This document shows positions 1 through 6,352 of a DNA stretch of 13,712 bases, in pieces (within the stretch, counting starts at the first letter, position 1; every line of letters starts with the position of its first letter). The stretch is from contig DXCD01000211.1 of the NCBI GenBank assembly GCA_019116185.1, positions 1 to 13,712 on the forward strand. The letters are read 5' to 3'. The notes below the pieces were generated by a model. That model had not been told where the DNA came from. It was given only the letters and a program-made list of their open reading frames with translations, and ran no database searches. Made by a program: the position numbers and the translations under genes. The DNA comes from Candidatus Mediterraneibacter stercorigallinarum. GTDB taxonomy: Bacteria > Bacillota > Clostridia > Lachnospirales > Lachnospiraceae.

Positions 1-648
1 TTCGGCTTCCGGGATTTTTTCAAACAAATCTAAAATTGGTTCTTATTTTTCTGGTATAGAAACTGTCAATATGATTCCATTGTTAAGAAGATAAAATTAG
101 TTGTATTAATTTCGGAGAGAGGTTGAAGTTCTGTTTGGCTAAAACTGTTTTTTTAACTGTATTGTTTGGGGGGCGGTTGTATTGTTGGAAAGTGATTTAT
201 AACCCTATTATTCATATGGGCAGTACGGTTGTTATAACGAAAATCTAGCATATAACCGTATCATTTGGGTGGGGAGTACGGTTGTCTTATCAGAAATCTA
301 GCATATAACCGTATTATCTGAATAAAGAATACGGTTTCGTCATTACGAAACCAATTTATAACCGTATTGCTCGTGCGAAGAGTGCGGCTCCACTAGCAAA
401 GAACCAATTTGTAACCGTATTGTCCAGGTGGAAAGTACGGCTTTTTTATCAGAAAAACAATTCATAACCGTATAAAGCAAAAGTAGGATACGGTGTCACA
501 GTTACAAAATCAATTTTTAACCGTAAATCAATAAAATTTCACTACTTAAAATCCAGTACATAATATTCAAGTTACTTTATTTCGGCAGACACACATTCAA
601 TTGGGCGTGCCTTACGCCAGGCAGTTTTGGGAAAGAAAGGGGAAAGAC
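1..648. other. Gene-free AT-rich region holding the hairpin array
   Basis: No open frame of gene-like length or composition is visible on either strand. Composition is clearly more AT-rich than the housekeeping genes to the right. The main content is the tandem hairpin array described separately. Before the array, positions 1-150 contain T-rich stretches and a possible very degenerate extra unit near 99-124. A weak promoter-like pair (TTGTTA at 80-85 and TATTAA at 104-109, 18-nt spacing) could drive transcription rightward through the array, but each box matches only four of six consensus bases. After the array, 549-648 leads into the ribosome binding site of the broken gene at 649. Confidence 0.6.
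155..548. repeat. Tandem 53-bp hairpin repeat array (6 full units, 1 shortened, 1 decayed)
   Basis: Copies of the left arm AACCGTAT (variants allowed) begin at 201, 254, 307, 360, 413, 466 and 519, exactly 53 bp apart. A related copy starts at 155 and is 46 bp long. Each full unit is an 8-base left arm, a 14-base loop of unrelated sequence, an 8-base right arm (ATACGGTT or GTACGGTT) and a 23-base linker. The arms are inverted repeats; unit 307-336 pairs perfectly over 8 bp. Units at 360 and 413 carry right-arm changes giving G-T wobbles and one A-C mismatch. Linkers are partly conserved, typically GAAA..CAATTTAT just before the next left arm. The last unit (519) keeps the left arm but has a ruined right arm. 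Loops differ in every unit. Function is unknown; strand of action cannot be told because the units are near-palindromic. Confidence 0.85.
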
Positions 649-1304
649 ATGGCAAATCTCAAAGAGATGTTAATGAAGGAGCAGTCTCGTCTGGAACATA
701 TTGTTCAAAAGACCACAGAACAGCTGAAAAATGTTCCTCCGGGGACGTTACGCTTATCTGGCACGAAGAAATGGGTTCAGTATTATCACTGCATGCCGGG
801 AGAGTGGAAGAGGTTGAAAAAGCCTTTTGGGATGAACATATAGAAAGGCAAAAATTGATCCGACCGGTTGAACCAACATGGGAACAACGGTTGGGAGAAT
901 GGATGTCTGAGGAATATAAGCGCAAAGAATTTCAGGAAGGCACGCCAGTGATCTTGACAGATCAGGGCGAGAGGGTGCGCTCGAAATCGGAAAAAATCCT
1001 TGCAGATTATTTTTATAGGAATGGAATTCAGTATAAGTATGAGTGTCCATTGTATTTGAAAGGGTTTGGCACAGTACATCCGGATTTTACGTTTCTGTCG
1101 AAAAAGACAAAACAGGAAATATACTGGGAGCATGATGGCAGGATGGATGATCCGGCATATGCTCAAAATGCTATAAAGAAAATACATGCCTATCAGGAAA
1201 ATAATATTTATCCCGGAGAGCGTCTGATCCTTATGTTCGAGACGGCAAAAGCTGTTCTGGATACAAAGATAATAGAGAAACTTGTCTGCAGGTATTTGCG
1301 GTAA
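649..1304 (+). pseudogene. Broken PD-(D/E)XK-like nuclease-family gene
   Basis: The N-terminal part starts at ATG 649 behind an AAAGGGG-type ribosome binding site and runs in frame to a stop at 841-843. It opens MANLKEMLMKEQSRLEHI, a helical segment, followed by a GTLRLS...WVQYYHC motif. The rest continues in the -1 frame to 1304, with VRSKSEKILADYF, HPDFTFL, then EIYWEHDGRMDDPAYA and a C-terminal LILMFETA strand. The E, PDF and ExH pattern resembles a PD-(D/E)XK fold nuclease. From memory, relatives are hypothetical proteins common in Lachnospiraceae with about 50 more residues between the YYHC motif and the ERQKLI segment, so an internal deletion near 800-830 that also shifted the frame is the simplest explanation. 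An intact upstream frame also exists from 627, but its first ~55 residues look like noise. Whether any product is made is unknown. Confidence 0.65.
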
Positions 1305-1448
1305 TTTTGAGAATGCACGTGAATACATATTTTATTTTTTGGTTATGCCATCGAAAAGTGATAGAAATCCGCCCCTTCCCAGCGAATATATAGTATAACT
1401 AGTTAATCAAGCCCGGGCAGGCATTACAGAAAAGGAGTTCCTGAACTT

Positions 1449-2033
1449 ATGAAAATAACAGAAGAGAATTTTATTACGCAGATCATACAGGGAAATGAAA
1501 AGGCTCTGGAATATTGCATGTTTCACTACGGCGGGCTGGTGAGGGCGGTTGTGCGCAGGCATCTCGGCAGTCTGGCGCAGTTCGAGGAGGAGTGCGTCAA
1601 TGATGTATTTTTCGCGGTATGGGAGCATGCGGATTCCTATCGGTCGGATAAGAATCCCTTTGCCAACTGGATCGCAGGCGTGGCGCGTCTGAAGGCGCTG
1701 GACTGTAAGCGGAGATACGCAAGACATCTCCTGGAGCTCGGATGGGATGACGCCGGGACAGAGGTTTCCGGCAGGAGGCGGACAGATGAGAGGACGCCGG
1801 AGCTCGCGGTCCTGGAAAATGAAATTTCAGAGGAGACGGGGAAAATGCTGAGCTGTCTGAAACCGGCGGACAGAGAATTGTTCTGGAAGCTGTATGTAGA
1901 AGAGGAAGACCTTGATACAGTCAGCAGAAGCACCGGGATGTCCAAACCCGTTATTTACAATCATTTATCCCGCGGAAAGAAGAAGCTCAGAAGCCTGTAT
2001 GGAATGCAGCAGCCGAAAGGAGATCAGCTATGA
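1449..2033 (+). CDS. ECF-type RNA polymerase sigma factor
   Basis: A 194-residue sigma-70 family protein of the extracytoplasmic-function class, which redirects RNA polymerase to a small regulon. Region 2 spans about residues 20-90: an FHYGGLVRAVVRRHL helix, then EEECVNDVFFAVWEHADSYR and FANWIAGVARLKALDCKRR, matching core-binding and -10 recognition helices. Region 4 spans about 130-183, with LKPADRELFWKLYVEEEDLD and an HTH of the form TGMSKPVIYNHLSRGKKKLR. Length is normal for the class. ATG 1449 follows AAGGAG at 1432-1437 with 11-nt spacing. Its stop overlaps the next start as ATGA at 2030-2033, so the downstream DUF4179 protein is translationally coupled and is the probable anti-sigma or signal-sensing partner. 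A TATAAC at 1394-1399 could be a -10, but I see no matching -35. The regulon and signal are unknown. Confidence 0.93.
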   Translation: MKITEENFITQIIQGNEKALEYCMFHYGGLVRAVVRRHLGSLAQFEEECVNDVFFAVWEHADSYRSDKNPFANWIAGVARLKALDCKRRYARHLLELGWDDAGTEVSGRRRTDERTPELAVLENEISEETGKMLSCLKPADRELFWKLYVEEEDLDTVSRSTGMSKPVIYNHLSRGKKKLRSLYGMQQPKGDQL

Positions 2034-3058
2034 GAGAGACAGTTTACGATCTGTTAAATGATATGGATCATCAGCCAAAAGAATACGCAGCAGAGAAGGT
2101 AAGTAAAAAAGATATCAGAAAGTGGAAAAAAGCTTTTGATGCAAAGCGGCATTCCCCGGCTAAGAGATGGATCAAATATGCCGCTGCTGCGGCAGTCCTC
2201 TGCGCCGCTGCGGCAGGGACTGTGATGGGGCCGATGAGGAATGATGTATATGCGGGTGTGAAAGCGGTCGCATATGACCTTTCACAGGCATTGGGGATAT
2301 CAAAAGATCTGGAACCGTATAAAACTGTGGTTGGAAGCACGATTTCGGGAGCAGGGTATTCTGTCACTCTGAACGAGGTGGTGCTTGATGAAGAAAGCAT
2401 GTATATCGCTTACACACTGACAGTGCCGGAAAAAATGGAGACAGAAGAAGATGAGATGTCCTATCATGATGATATGACGGTGTATATCAATGGCAGGATG
2501 GCGTCCCTGGCGGGGAGCGGCGGAACAGTAAAAGTGGATGATTATACTCTGGCTTCGGACTGGAAGAAGGAACTGCCCAATGTGGATACGGCGCAGGACA
2601 TCGATGTGGAGATTCAATGCGCAGTAAATGGGGATGAGATCGGTGTGTTTCGTTTCACAGCCTCAGGCGAGGAGCTGTCGCTTGACACGCTGACAGTGCC
2701 TTTGGATGAAACGGTTACACTCCCTGATGGAACCGGGGTTACTTTCGAAAGATATACTTCAAACGCTATGGGGCAGAGCATTTATTTTACAAAGACATCA
2801 GGTGACTATGATTATGATTTCATGCTGAAAGGAGAGGATGATCTGGGCAATCCCGTTGGGTTCTTTGTGCGCTATTCTGAGCAGGAGGAAGGCAGGATGG
2901 AGGTTGAGCCGATCGATAACGGTTATGTCAGCGATCAGGCGTCATCGCTTACTTTAACACCCTATGCAGTAAAGATGCCAGATACAAGCGGTGAGATGAA
3001 CTCTGATTATGAGCCTGTGGGAGAAGCGTTTACAATCCAAATCAGCGGACAGGAGTAA
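2030..3058 (+). CDS. DUF4179 membrane protein, probable anti-sigma partner
   Basis: A 342-residue protein with a basic, soluble N-terminus (residues 1-46), one membrane segment at about 48-67 (YAAAAAVLCAAAAGTVMG), and an extracellular C-terminal domain. The segment just after the membrane (DVYAGVKAVAYDLSQALGI, then YKTVVGSTISGAGYSVTLNEV) matches the DUF4179 pattern of Firmicutes proteins encoded directly after ECF sigma factors. The rest is beta-rich and acidic, as expected outside the membrane. By topology and coupling, the cytoplasmic N-terminus would bind the sigma factor and the outer domain would sense a signal; this is inference, since no classical zinc anti-sigma HxxxCxxC motif is present. 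Translation is coupled to the sigma gene through the ATGA overlap. A strong terminator follows about 40 nt after the stop, making a two-gene operon. Confidence 0.88.
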   Translation: MRETVYDLLNDMDHQPKEYAAEKVSKKDIRKWKKAFDAKRHSPAKRWIKYAAAAAVLCAAAAGTVMGPMRNDVYAGVKAVAYDLSQALGISKDLEPYKTVVGSTISGAGYSVTLNEVVLDEESMYIAYTLTVPEKMETEEDEMSYHDDMTVYINGRMASLAGSGGTVKVDDYTLASDWKKELPNVDTAQDIDVEIQCAVNGDEIGVFRFTASGEELSLDTLTVPLDETVTLPDGTGVTFERYTSNAMGQSIYFTKTSGDYDYDFMLKGEDDLGNPVGFFVRYSEQEEGRMEVEPIDNGYVSDQASSLTLTPYAVKMPDTSGEMNSDYEPVGEAFTIQISGQE

Positions 3059-3095
3059 AGCAGAGTTATAAAGACAGAGATTCTGAAAATCAGAG

Positions 3096-3140
3096 AAAAA
3101 CCCGGCCGGGCATAAACAACTGCGCAGCCGGGTTTTTCTT
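3096..3140 (+). terminator. Rho-independent terminator after the sigma/DUF4179 operon
   Basis: Arms AAAAACCCGGC (3096-3106) and GCCGGGTTTTT (3127-3137) form an 11-bp stem, followed by a T-rich run. The flanking A and T tracts would give some termination in both directions, but no gene converges from the right. Confidence 0.9.
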
Positions 3141-3180
3141 TTATCTGGTTTTATTTTATGGTGTTCTGCAAGAATTATTA

Positions 3181-3189
3181 TGCTAAAAT
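3181..3189 (+). promoter_or_regulatory. Extended -10 promoter element
   Basis: TGCTAAAAT is a TGnTAAAAT extended -10 lying 24 nt before the ATG at 3213 and just after the preceding terminator. No convincing -35 is seen at 17 nt, which extended -10 promoters can tolerate. Confidence 0.45.
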
Positions 3190-3212
3190 GATCTTAAATA
3201 GGAGGGACGTTT

Positions 3213-3923
3213 ATGAAAAAACAGACACTTTCAATTGCTTATGTCATACTGCTGACCTTGTGCGCGCCGCTCGCCTGTTTCTACATATGGCTTCTGACCG
3301 TGCTCCCGATTCCCTGGGCAGCATTGGGAGAATGGGCGGATTCGTTTGGAAAGGGTGTGCTTGTGTTCCTCTTGTTTCTGCTCCCGGTGGGGCTTTACTG
3401 GCTTGCCGTATTTATTCTGGGCGTCATGAATATTATAAAATCTTTTAAGATGCATAAATCTGGTGATACAGCAGGCTGCGTCAATGGGATGCTGCTCCAC
3501 AAATACGGGTTGGTTATATTTTTTGTTGTTAATTTTATCGTTATGTTTTTGTTTTATTTTGTGGTAACTTTTGGAAGCCTTGTAGGAACGAGGGGGCTTG
3601 CGCTTTTTGCGGCCCCGGTTCTTCTGCCGTGGCTGACGGCGGCAGTTGTATTTACTGTGTCTGCCACATGGCTTGCCATTGTGCCTGGGGCATTTTATGG
3701 GATACAGGTCATCCGCTTTACCCTGCGGGAGAAAAAGACCGGATACGCCGCTGCTGTATTGCACGGATTCCTTCAGTTCGTATTTGTGGCAGATGTGCTG
3801 GATGCCATGTATCTGGCAGTGAGGAAATGGGGCAGGGGAAAGAAGAGCTCGGCTGTGATCGGGATTCTGTATATAGTGGCAGCGGCAGCGGTTATCTGGG
3901 GCGTTGTATATCTGTTTGGCTGA
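3213..3923 (+). CDS. Polytopic membrane protein of unknown function
   Basis: A 236-residue, very hydrophobic protein. Likely membrane segments lie at about residues 8-32, 47-72, 97-120, 128-160 and 217-235, and a further stretch at about 180-200 could be another. Loops are short and basic (for example KSFKMHKSGDT and RKWGRGKKSS). I recognise no catalytic, binding or transport motif. ATG 3213 follows an ideal AGGAGG at 3200-3205 with 7-nt spacing. The gene stands alone between a terminator and a gene-poor stretch, so it is probably a monocistronic unit. Similar small membrane proteins are widespread and uncharacterised in gut Clostridia; I cannot assign a family with confidence. Confidence 0.8.
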   Translation: MKKQTLSIAYVILLTLCAPLACFYIWLLTVLPIPWAALGEWADSFGKGVLVFLLFLLPVGLYWLAVFILGVMNIIKSFKMHKSGDTAGCVNGMLLHKYGLVIFFVVNFIVMFLFYFVVTFGSLVGTRGLALFAAPVLLPWLTAAVVFTVSATWLAIVPGAFYGIQVIRFTLREKKTGYAAAVLHGFLQFVFVADVLDAMYLAVRKWGRGKKSSAVIGILYIVAAAAVIWGVVYLFG

Positions 3924-4085
3924 TGAGAGGACGCAAGCGTATGGGCGGCGGTATTCTGCAGGACACGGGATGTGTAACAGGCAGTGCCCTGCCGGATAAT
4001 CGTTTCTGACAGTAGAAAACTGCACAAAATGCGGCAATTATATATTGGTGAGAAATAACGAAAAAACAAAAAAGCATTTTGAATT

Positions 4086-4115
4086 CTTACATTTCAAAAG
4101 TGAAAATGTTAAAAT
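4086..4115 (+). promoter_or_regulatory. Possible promoter for the CarD-fragment cassette
   Basis: CTTACA (4086-4091, four of six matches to TTGACA), an 18-nt spacer and TAAAAT (4110-4115) preceded by TG at 4107-4108, giving an extended -10. Transcription would start near 4122, only about 14 nt before the terminator-like hairpin at 4136. Confidence 0.45.
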
Positions 4116-4135
4116 GTTTTATGGAAGAACTGCGT

Positions 4136-4169
4136 AAAAGACCGTTACAGCGTTGTATCGGTCTTTTTT
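4136..4169 (+). terminator. Terminator or attenuator hairpin
   Basis: AAAAGACCG (4136-4144) pairs with CGGTCTTTT (4159-4167) around a 14-nt loop and is followed by further T residues. It may end transcripts from the membrane-protein gene 210 nt upstream. It may instead attenuate transcription from the promoter-like element at 4086-4115, since it lies between that element and the CarD-fragment frame. Confidence 0.7.
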
Positions 4170-4205
4170 GGGCAATACTTCGGGAAAGGAAAATGTGAAA
4201 ATGCC

Positions 4206-4556
4206 GTGCATAGAGAAAGACCGGTCAGCCGGGATGAGGCTCTTGACCTGATCGGGCGCATGCCGGACATAGAGACGCTGCATGTGAAGAATGAAAAGCT
4301 CAGGGAGCAGGAATATAAGGAGTGTATCTCCGGATACTCTCCTGAGGACTGGGTGAGGGTGCTCAAGACTGCGTATGCACGGACAAAGAGCAGAGGTTCC
4401 ATTACAAGCGTGGATAAGAAATACCAGATGATGCTGGAGCATGCCTTGTTCAGCGAGTTCTCTTACGCGCTGGGAATGCCTCGGGGACAGGTGCCGGGAT
4501 TCATTGCAGAGTATGTAAAGCCCGAATGGATACGGCCGCAGAAGCCGGAATCATGA
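4206..4556 (+). CDS. CarD-family C-terminal domain, N-terminally truncated
   Basis: The frame encodes the helical C-terminal DNA-binding half of a CarD/CdnL-type regulator: RPVSRDEALDLIGRMPDIE, then NEKLREQEYKE, DWVRVLKTAYARTKSR, SVDKKYQMMLEHALFSEFSY and GMPRGQVPGFIAEYV. CarD proteins of Clostridia are normally about 160-170 residues and begin with an RNA-polymerase-interacting Tudor-like domain; that half is missing here. Family-like sequence seems to reach slightly upstream of the only plausible start (GTG 4206), to about 4194 (CENAVHRERPV), after which it stops resembling CarD. The start is poorly supported: the nearest Shine-Dalgarno-like AAAGGA is 15 nt away. The frame is otherwise free of lesions for 116 codons. 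It is either a recently truncated remnant or a protein that binds DNA without contacting polymerase. Its stop overlaps the start of the next small frame as ATGA. Confidence 0.65.
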   Translation: MHRERPVSRDEALDLIGRMPDIETLHVKNEKLREQEYKECISGYSPEDWVRVLKTAYARTKSRGSITSVDKKYQMMLEHALFSEFSYALGMPRGQVPGFIAEYVKPEWIRPQKPES

Positions 4557-4672
4557 ATACAGAGAATGTGCGGGCGCCTCAGACTGGAGACGCTGCCCTG
4601 GCGGCAGGCATGGCAGTGTTGATGCTTGGATCCGCTATGGCGATAGGTGCAGCGAGAAGAAAATATAAATAA
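4553..4672 (+). CDS. 39-residue peptide resembling a sortase sorting signal
   Basis: The small frame begins MNTENVRAPQTGD, then has a hydrophobic stretch (AALAAGMAVLMLGSAMAIGA) and a basic tail ARRKYK. This order is that of the C-terminal wall-sorting signal of surface proteins, with APQTGD in the place of LPxTG. Nothing resembling a surface domain or an export signal precedes it. The ATG at 4553 overlaps the stop of the CarD fragment (ATGA), which suggests coupled translation, and a strong terminator follows 10 nt after the stop. It could be a true small membrane peptide, or the tail of a surface protein whose body was deleted, perhaps in the same event that truncated the CarD gene. The reading is based on pattern only. 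Confidence 0.5.
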   Translation: MNTENVRAPQTGDAALAAGMAVLMLGSAMAIGAARRKYK

Positions 4673-4682
4673 TGGGAACAAG

Positions 4683-4718
4683 AAAAGGAGCATGTCATTT
4701 GGGGATATGCTCCTTTTT
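4683..4718 (+). terminator. Rho-independent terminator
   Basis: AAAAGGAGCAT (4683-4693) and ATGCTCCTTTT (4707-4717) form an 11-bp stem with a 13-nt loop and a T run. It closes the CarD-fragment and sorting-signal-like cassette and isolates the CorC-type gene downstream. Confidence 0.88.
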
Positions 4719-4763
4719 GACCGAAGACAGGTCCGGCGGGAGGAAGGGGATGCGTCTGTCGGA

Positions 4764-4813
4764 GCTGAGAAGATACGTCTTGCAACGTGCTGAGAAGATA
4801 CGTCTTGCAACGT
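4764..4813. repeat. Perfect 25-bp tandem duplication
   Basis: GCTGAGAAGATACGTCTTGC followed by AACGT occurs at 4764-4788 and again, without a mismatch or gap, at 4789-4813. The perfect identity indicates a recent duplication. The unit carries one arm of the inverted repeat that overlaps the -35 region of the next gene, so the copy adds a partial extra site upstream of it. Confidence 0.95.
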
Positions 4814-4818
4814 ATCTT
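4795..4818. promoter_or_regulatory. Operator-like inverted repeat overlapping the -35
   Basis: AAGATACGT (4795-4803) and ACGTATCTT (4810-4818) are perfect 9-base inverted repeats separated by CTTGCA. The right arm overlaps the first two bases of the -35 hexamer at 4817. There is no T run, so it is not a terminator. Position and symmetry suit a dimeric DNA-binding regulator, but none is recognisable. Confidence 0.55.
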
Positions 4819-4845
4819 GCGCAAACGGTCTCCGCATGATATACT
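4817..4845 (+). promoter_or_regulatory. Promoter of the CorC/HlyC-type gene
   Basis: TTGCGC (4817-4822), a 17-nt spacer and TATACT (4840-4845) preceded by TG at 4837-4838, forming an extended -10. Transcription would start near 4852, giving a leader of about 30 nt that carries AGGAGGAG at 4866-4873. Confidence 0.7.
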
Positions 4846-4881
4846 TCTCCTGATAATATTATATTAGGAGGAGTATTTTTT

Positions 4882-6273
4882 ATGGACGCGGACCCTGCGG
4901 GGAACACTATTATTTTTGACTTGTTACTGTTGTTGTTTTTTACTTTGCTGAACGCATATTTTGCCGGAGCCGAGATGGCGGTTGTATCTGTCAATAAGAA
5001 CAGGATACGCAGCCTTGCGGAAGAAGGGAATAAAAAGGCAAAAGTGATCGAGGGATTGTTTGAAGATTCAACGAAGTTTCTTTCAACGATCCAGGTTGCG
5101 ATCACATTTGCGGGATTTTACTCATCGGCTTCTGCGGCATCGAGTATTTCGCCTGTCCTGGCAGAGTGGCTGCACAGTGCGGGAGTTCCGTACAGCGGAC
5201 AGATTGCTCACAATGGCGTGACCCTGCTGCTGATGTTTTTCAATCTCGTATTTGGAGAGCTTGTACCCAAGCGGATCGCGCTTCAGAAAGCAGAATCGTT
5301 CTGTATGATGACAGTCATGCCGATCCATTATATCTCGATCCTGCTGACTCCGTTCACGAAGCTGCTTTCCTTTTCCACGAAGCTGGTGCTCAGGATCCTT
5401 CGCATGAATACGGAAGACCAGGAGGAAGCTGTGACGGAAGAGGAGATCAAGGCGCTCCTTAAAATGGGAAATGAGAGCGGTACTTTTGATGATGACGAGA
5501 GGGAGATGATCGACTCGGTATTTAAATTCGACGAGAGGACTGCAAAAGAGATCATGGTTCCCAGGCGGGATGTATTTACCATTGATATCGAGGAGCCTTT
5601 TGAATCGCAGATCGATGAGATCCTTCAGACAAGGCACAGCAGGATTCCGGTCTATGAGGAAAGCATCGACAATATCATCGGGGTGCTCCATGTGAAGGAC
5701 GTGATGATAGAGCTGAGGAAGAATGCCCTGGAGCAGGTAGATATCAGGAGTATGCTGCACAAACCGTTCTTCGTGCCTGAGACAAAGGATGCGGACGAGC
5801 TGTTCCGTACCATGCAGGAGAAACGGCATCACATGGCGATCCTGGTAGATGAGTACGGCGGTTTCTCGGGTATCGTTACGATCGAGGACCTGGTGGAGGA
5901 GATCATGGGCGACATCAATGAGGAATATGAGGAAGTCGTGCCGGAGATCGAAGCAGTCGGCGAAGATGAGTACCTTCTTGACGGGGGAATGCTGATTGAC
6001 GATGTGAATGAAGAACTGGGGCTGAAGCTTGAGACGGAAAACTATGATACGCTTTCAGGCTATCTGATCGAGAAGCTGGGACACATTCCGGAAAAGGATG
6101 ACAGGGATACCATTGAGACGGATAATCTTGTATTTACTGTGGAAGAGGTCAGAGATAACAGGATTACCAGGGCGCGGCTGAAGATAGAACCAGCCGTAGA
6201 AACAGAGGAAGAAGAGCATGGCGGAAGGAAGAAGCAGCGCCGAAGCTCTGAAGATGAAGAGAGCGCGGAGTAG
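4882..6273 (+). CDS. CorC/HlyC-family (CNNM) membrane protein, probable Mg2+ exporter
   Basis: A 463-residue protein with the full domain order of the hemolysin-family CNNM/CorB/MpfA group. The DUF21 membrane domain covers about residues 8-180, with hydrophobic segments near 10-35, 66-88, 110-130 and 140-172 and the FGELVPKR motif at 124-130. A CBS pair covers about 219-345, beginning AKEIMVPRRDV and ending VDEYGGFSGIVTIEDLVEE. A CorC_HlyC ligand domain covers about 360-435, followed by a charged, low-complexity tail of about 25 residues. Characterised relatives export or tolerate magnesium, with the CBS pair sensing Mg-ATP; the substrate here is inferred. The old name hemolysin does not imply toxin activity. 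Length is normal. ATG 4882 has an 8-nt spacing from AGGAGGAG. The promoter carries an operator-like inverted repeat, suggesting specific control. Confidence 0.93.
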   Translation: MDADPAGNTIIFDLLLLLFFTLLNAYFAGAEMAVVSVNKNRIRSLAEEGNKKAKVIEGLFEDSTKFLSTIQVAITFAGFYSSASAASSISPVLAEWLHSAGVPYSGQIAHNGVTLLLMFFNLVFGELVPKRIALQKAESFCMMTVMPIHYISILLTPFTKLLSFSTKLVLRILRMNTEDQEEAVTEEEIKALLKMGNESGTFDDDEREMIDSVFKFDERTAKEIMVPRRDVFTIDIEEPFESQIDEILQTRHSRIPVYEESIDNIIGVLHVKDVMIELRKNALEQVDIRSMLHKPFFVPETKDADELFRTMQEKRHHMAILVDEYGGFSGIVTIEDLVEEIMGDINEEYEEVVPEIEAVGEDEYLLDGGMLIDDVNEELGLKLETENYDTLSGYLIEKLGHIPEKDDRDTIETDNLVFTVEEVRDNRITRARLKIEPAVETEEEEHGGRKKQRRSSEDEESAE

Positions 6274-6352
6274 CTGAGAGTTATTCCTGAAATGATGTGC
6301 CAGACTGATATGGAACTGATAAAAGGAAGAGATAGAAAGGAGATGCAGTGCG

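Noticed and set aside
155..548. CRISPR array
   Set aside because: The period is regular, but the invariant parts are only short 8-base arms and half-conserved linkers, the variable loops are just 14 bases, and no cas gene is present.
604..618. Small inverted repeat GGCGT/ACGCC before the nuclease-like gene
   Set aside because: Only 5 bp of stem with no T run; likely chance.
790..845. Programmed -1 ribosomal frameshift in the nuclease-like gene
   Set aside because: There is an A-rich GAAAAAG, but it is not a proper X XXY YYZ heptamer in the required frame. The sequence missing at the joint compared with remembered relatives favours a deletion.
3231..4037. Long open frame on the - strand
   Set aside because: It lies opposite a strongly supported membrane-protein gene with an ideal ribosome binding site. 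Its product is Cys/His/Arg-rich noise with no motif.
6274..6352. Purine riboswitch or PurR-type site before the purine genes
   Set aside because: I found no conserved aptamer core and no clear repeat; the gap is short and unremarkable.
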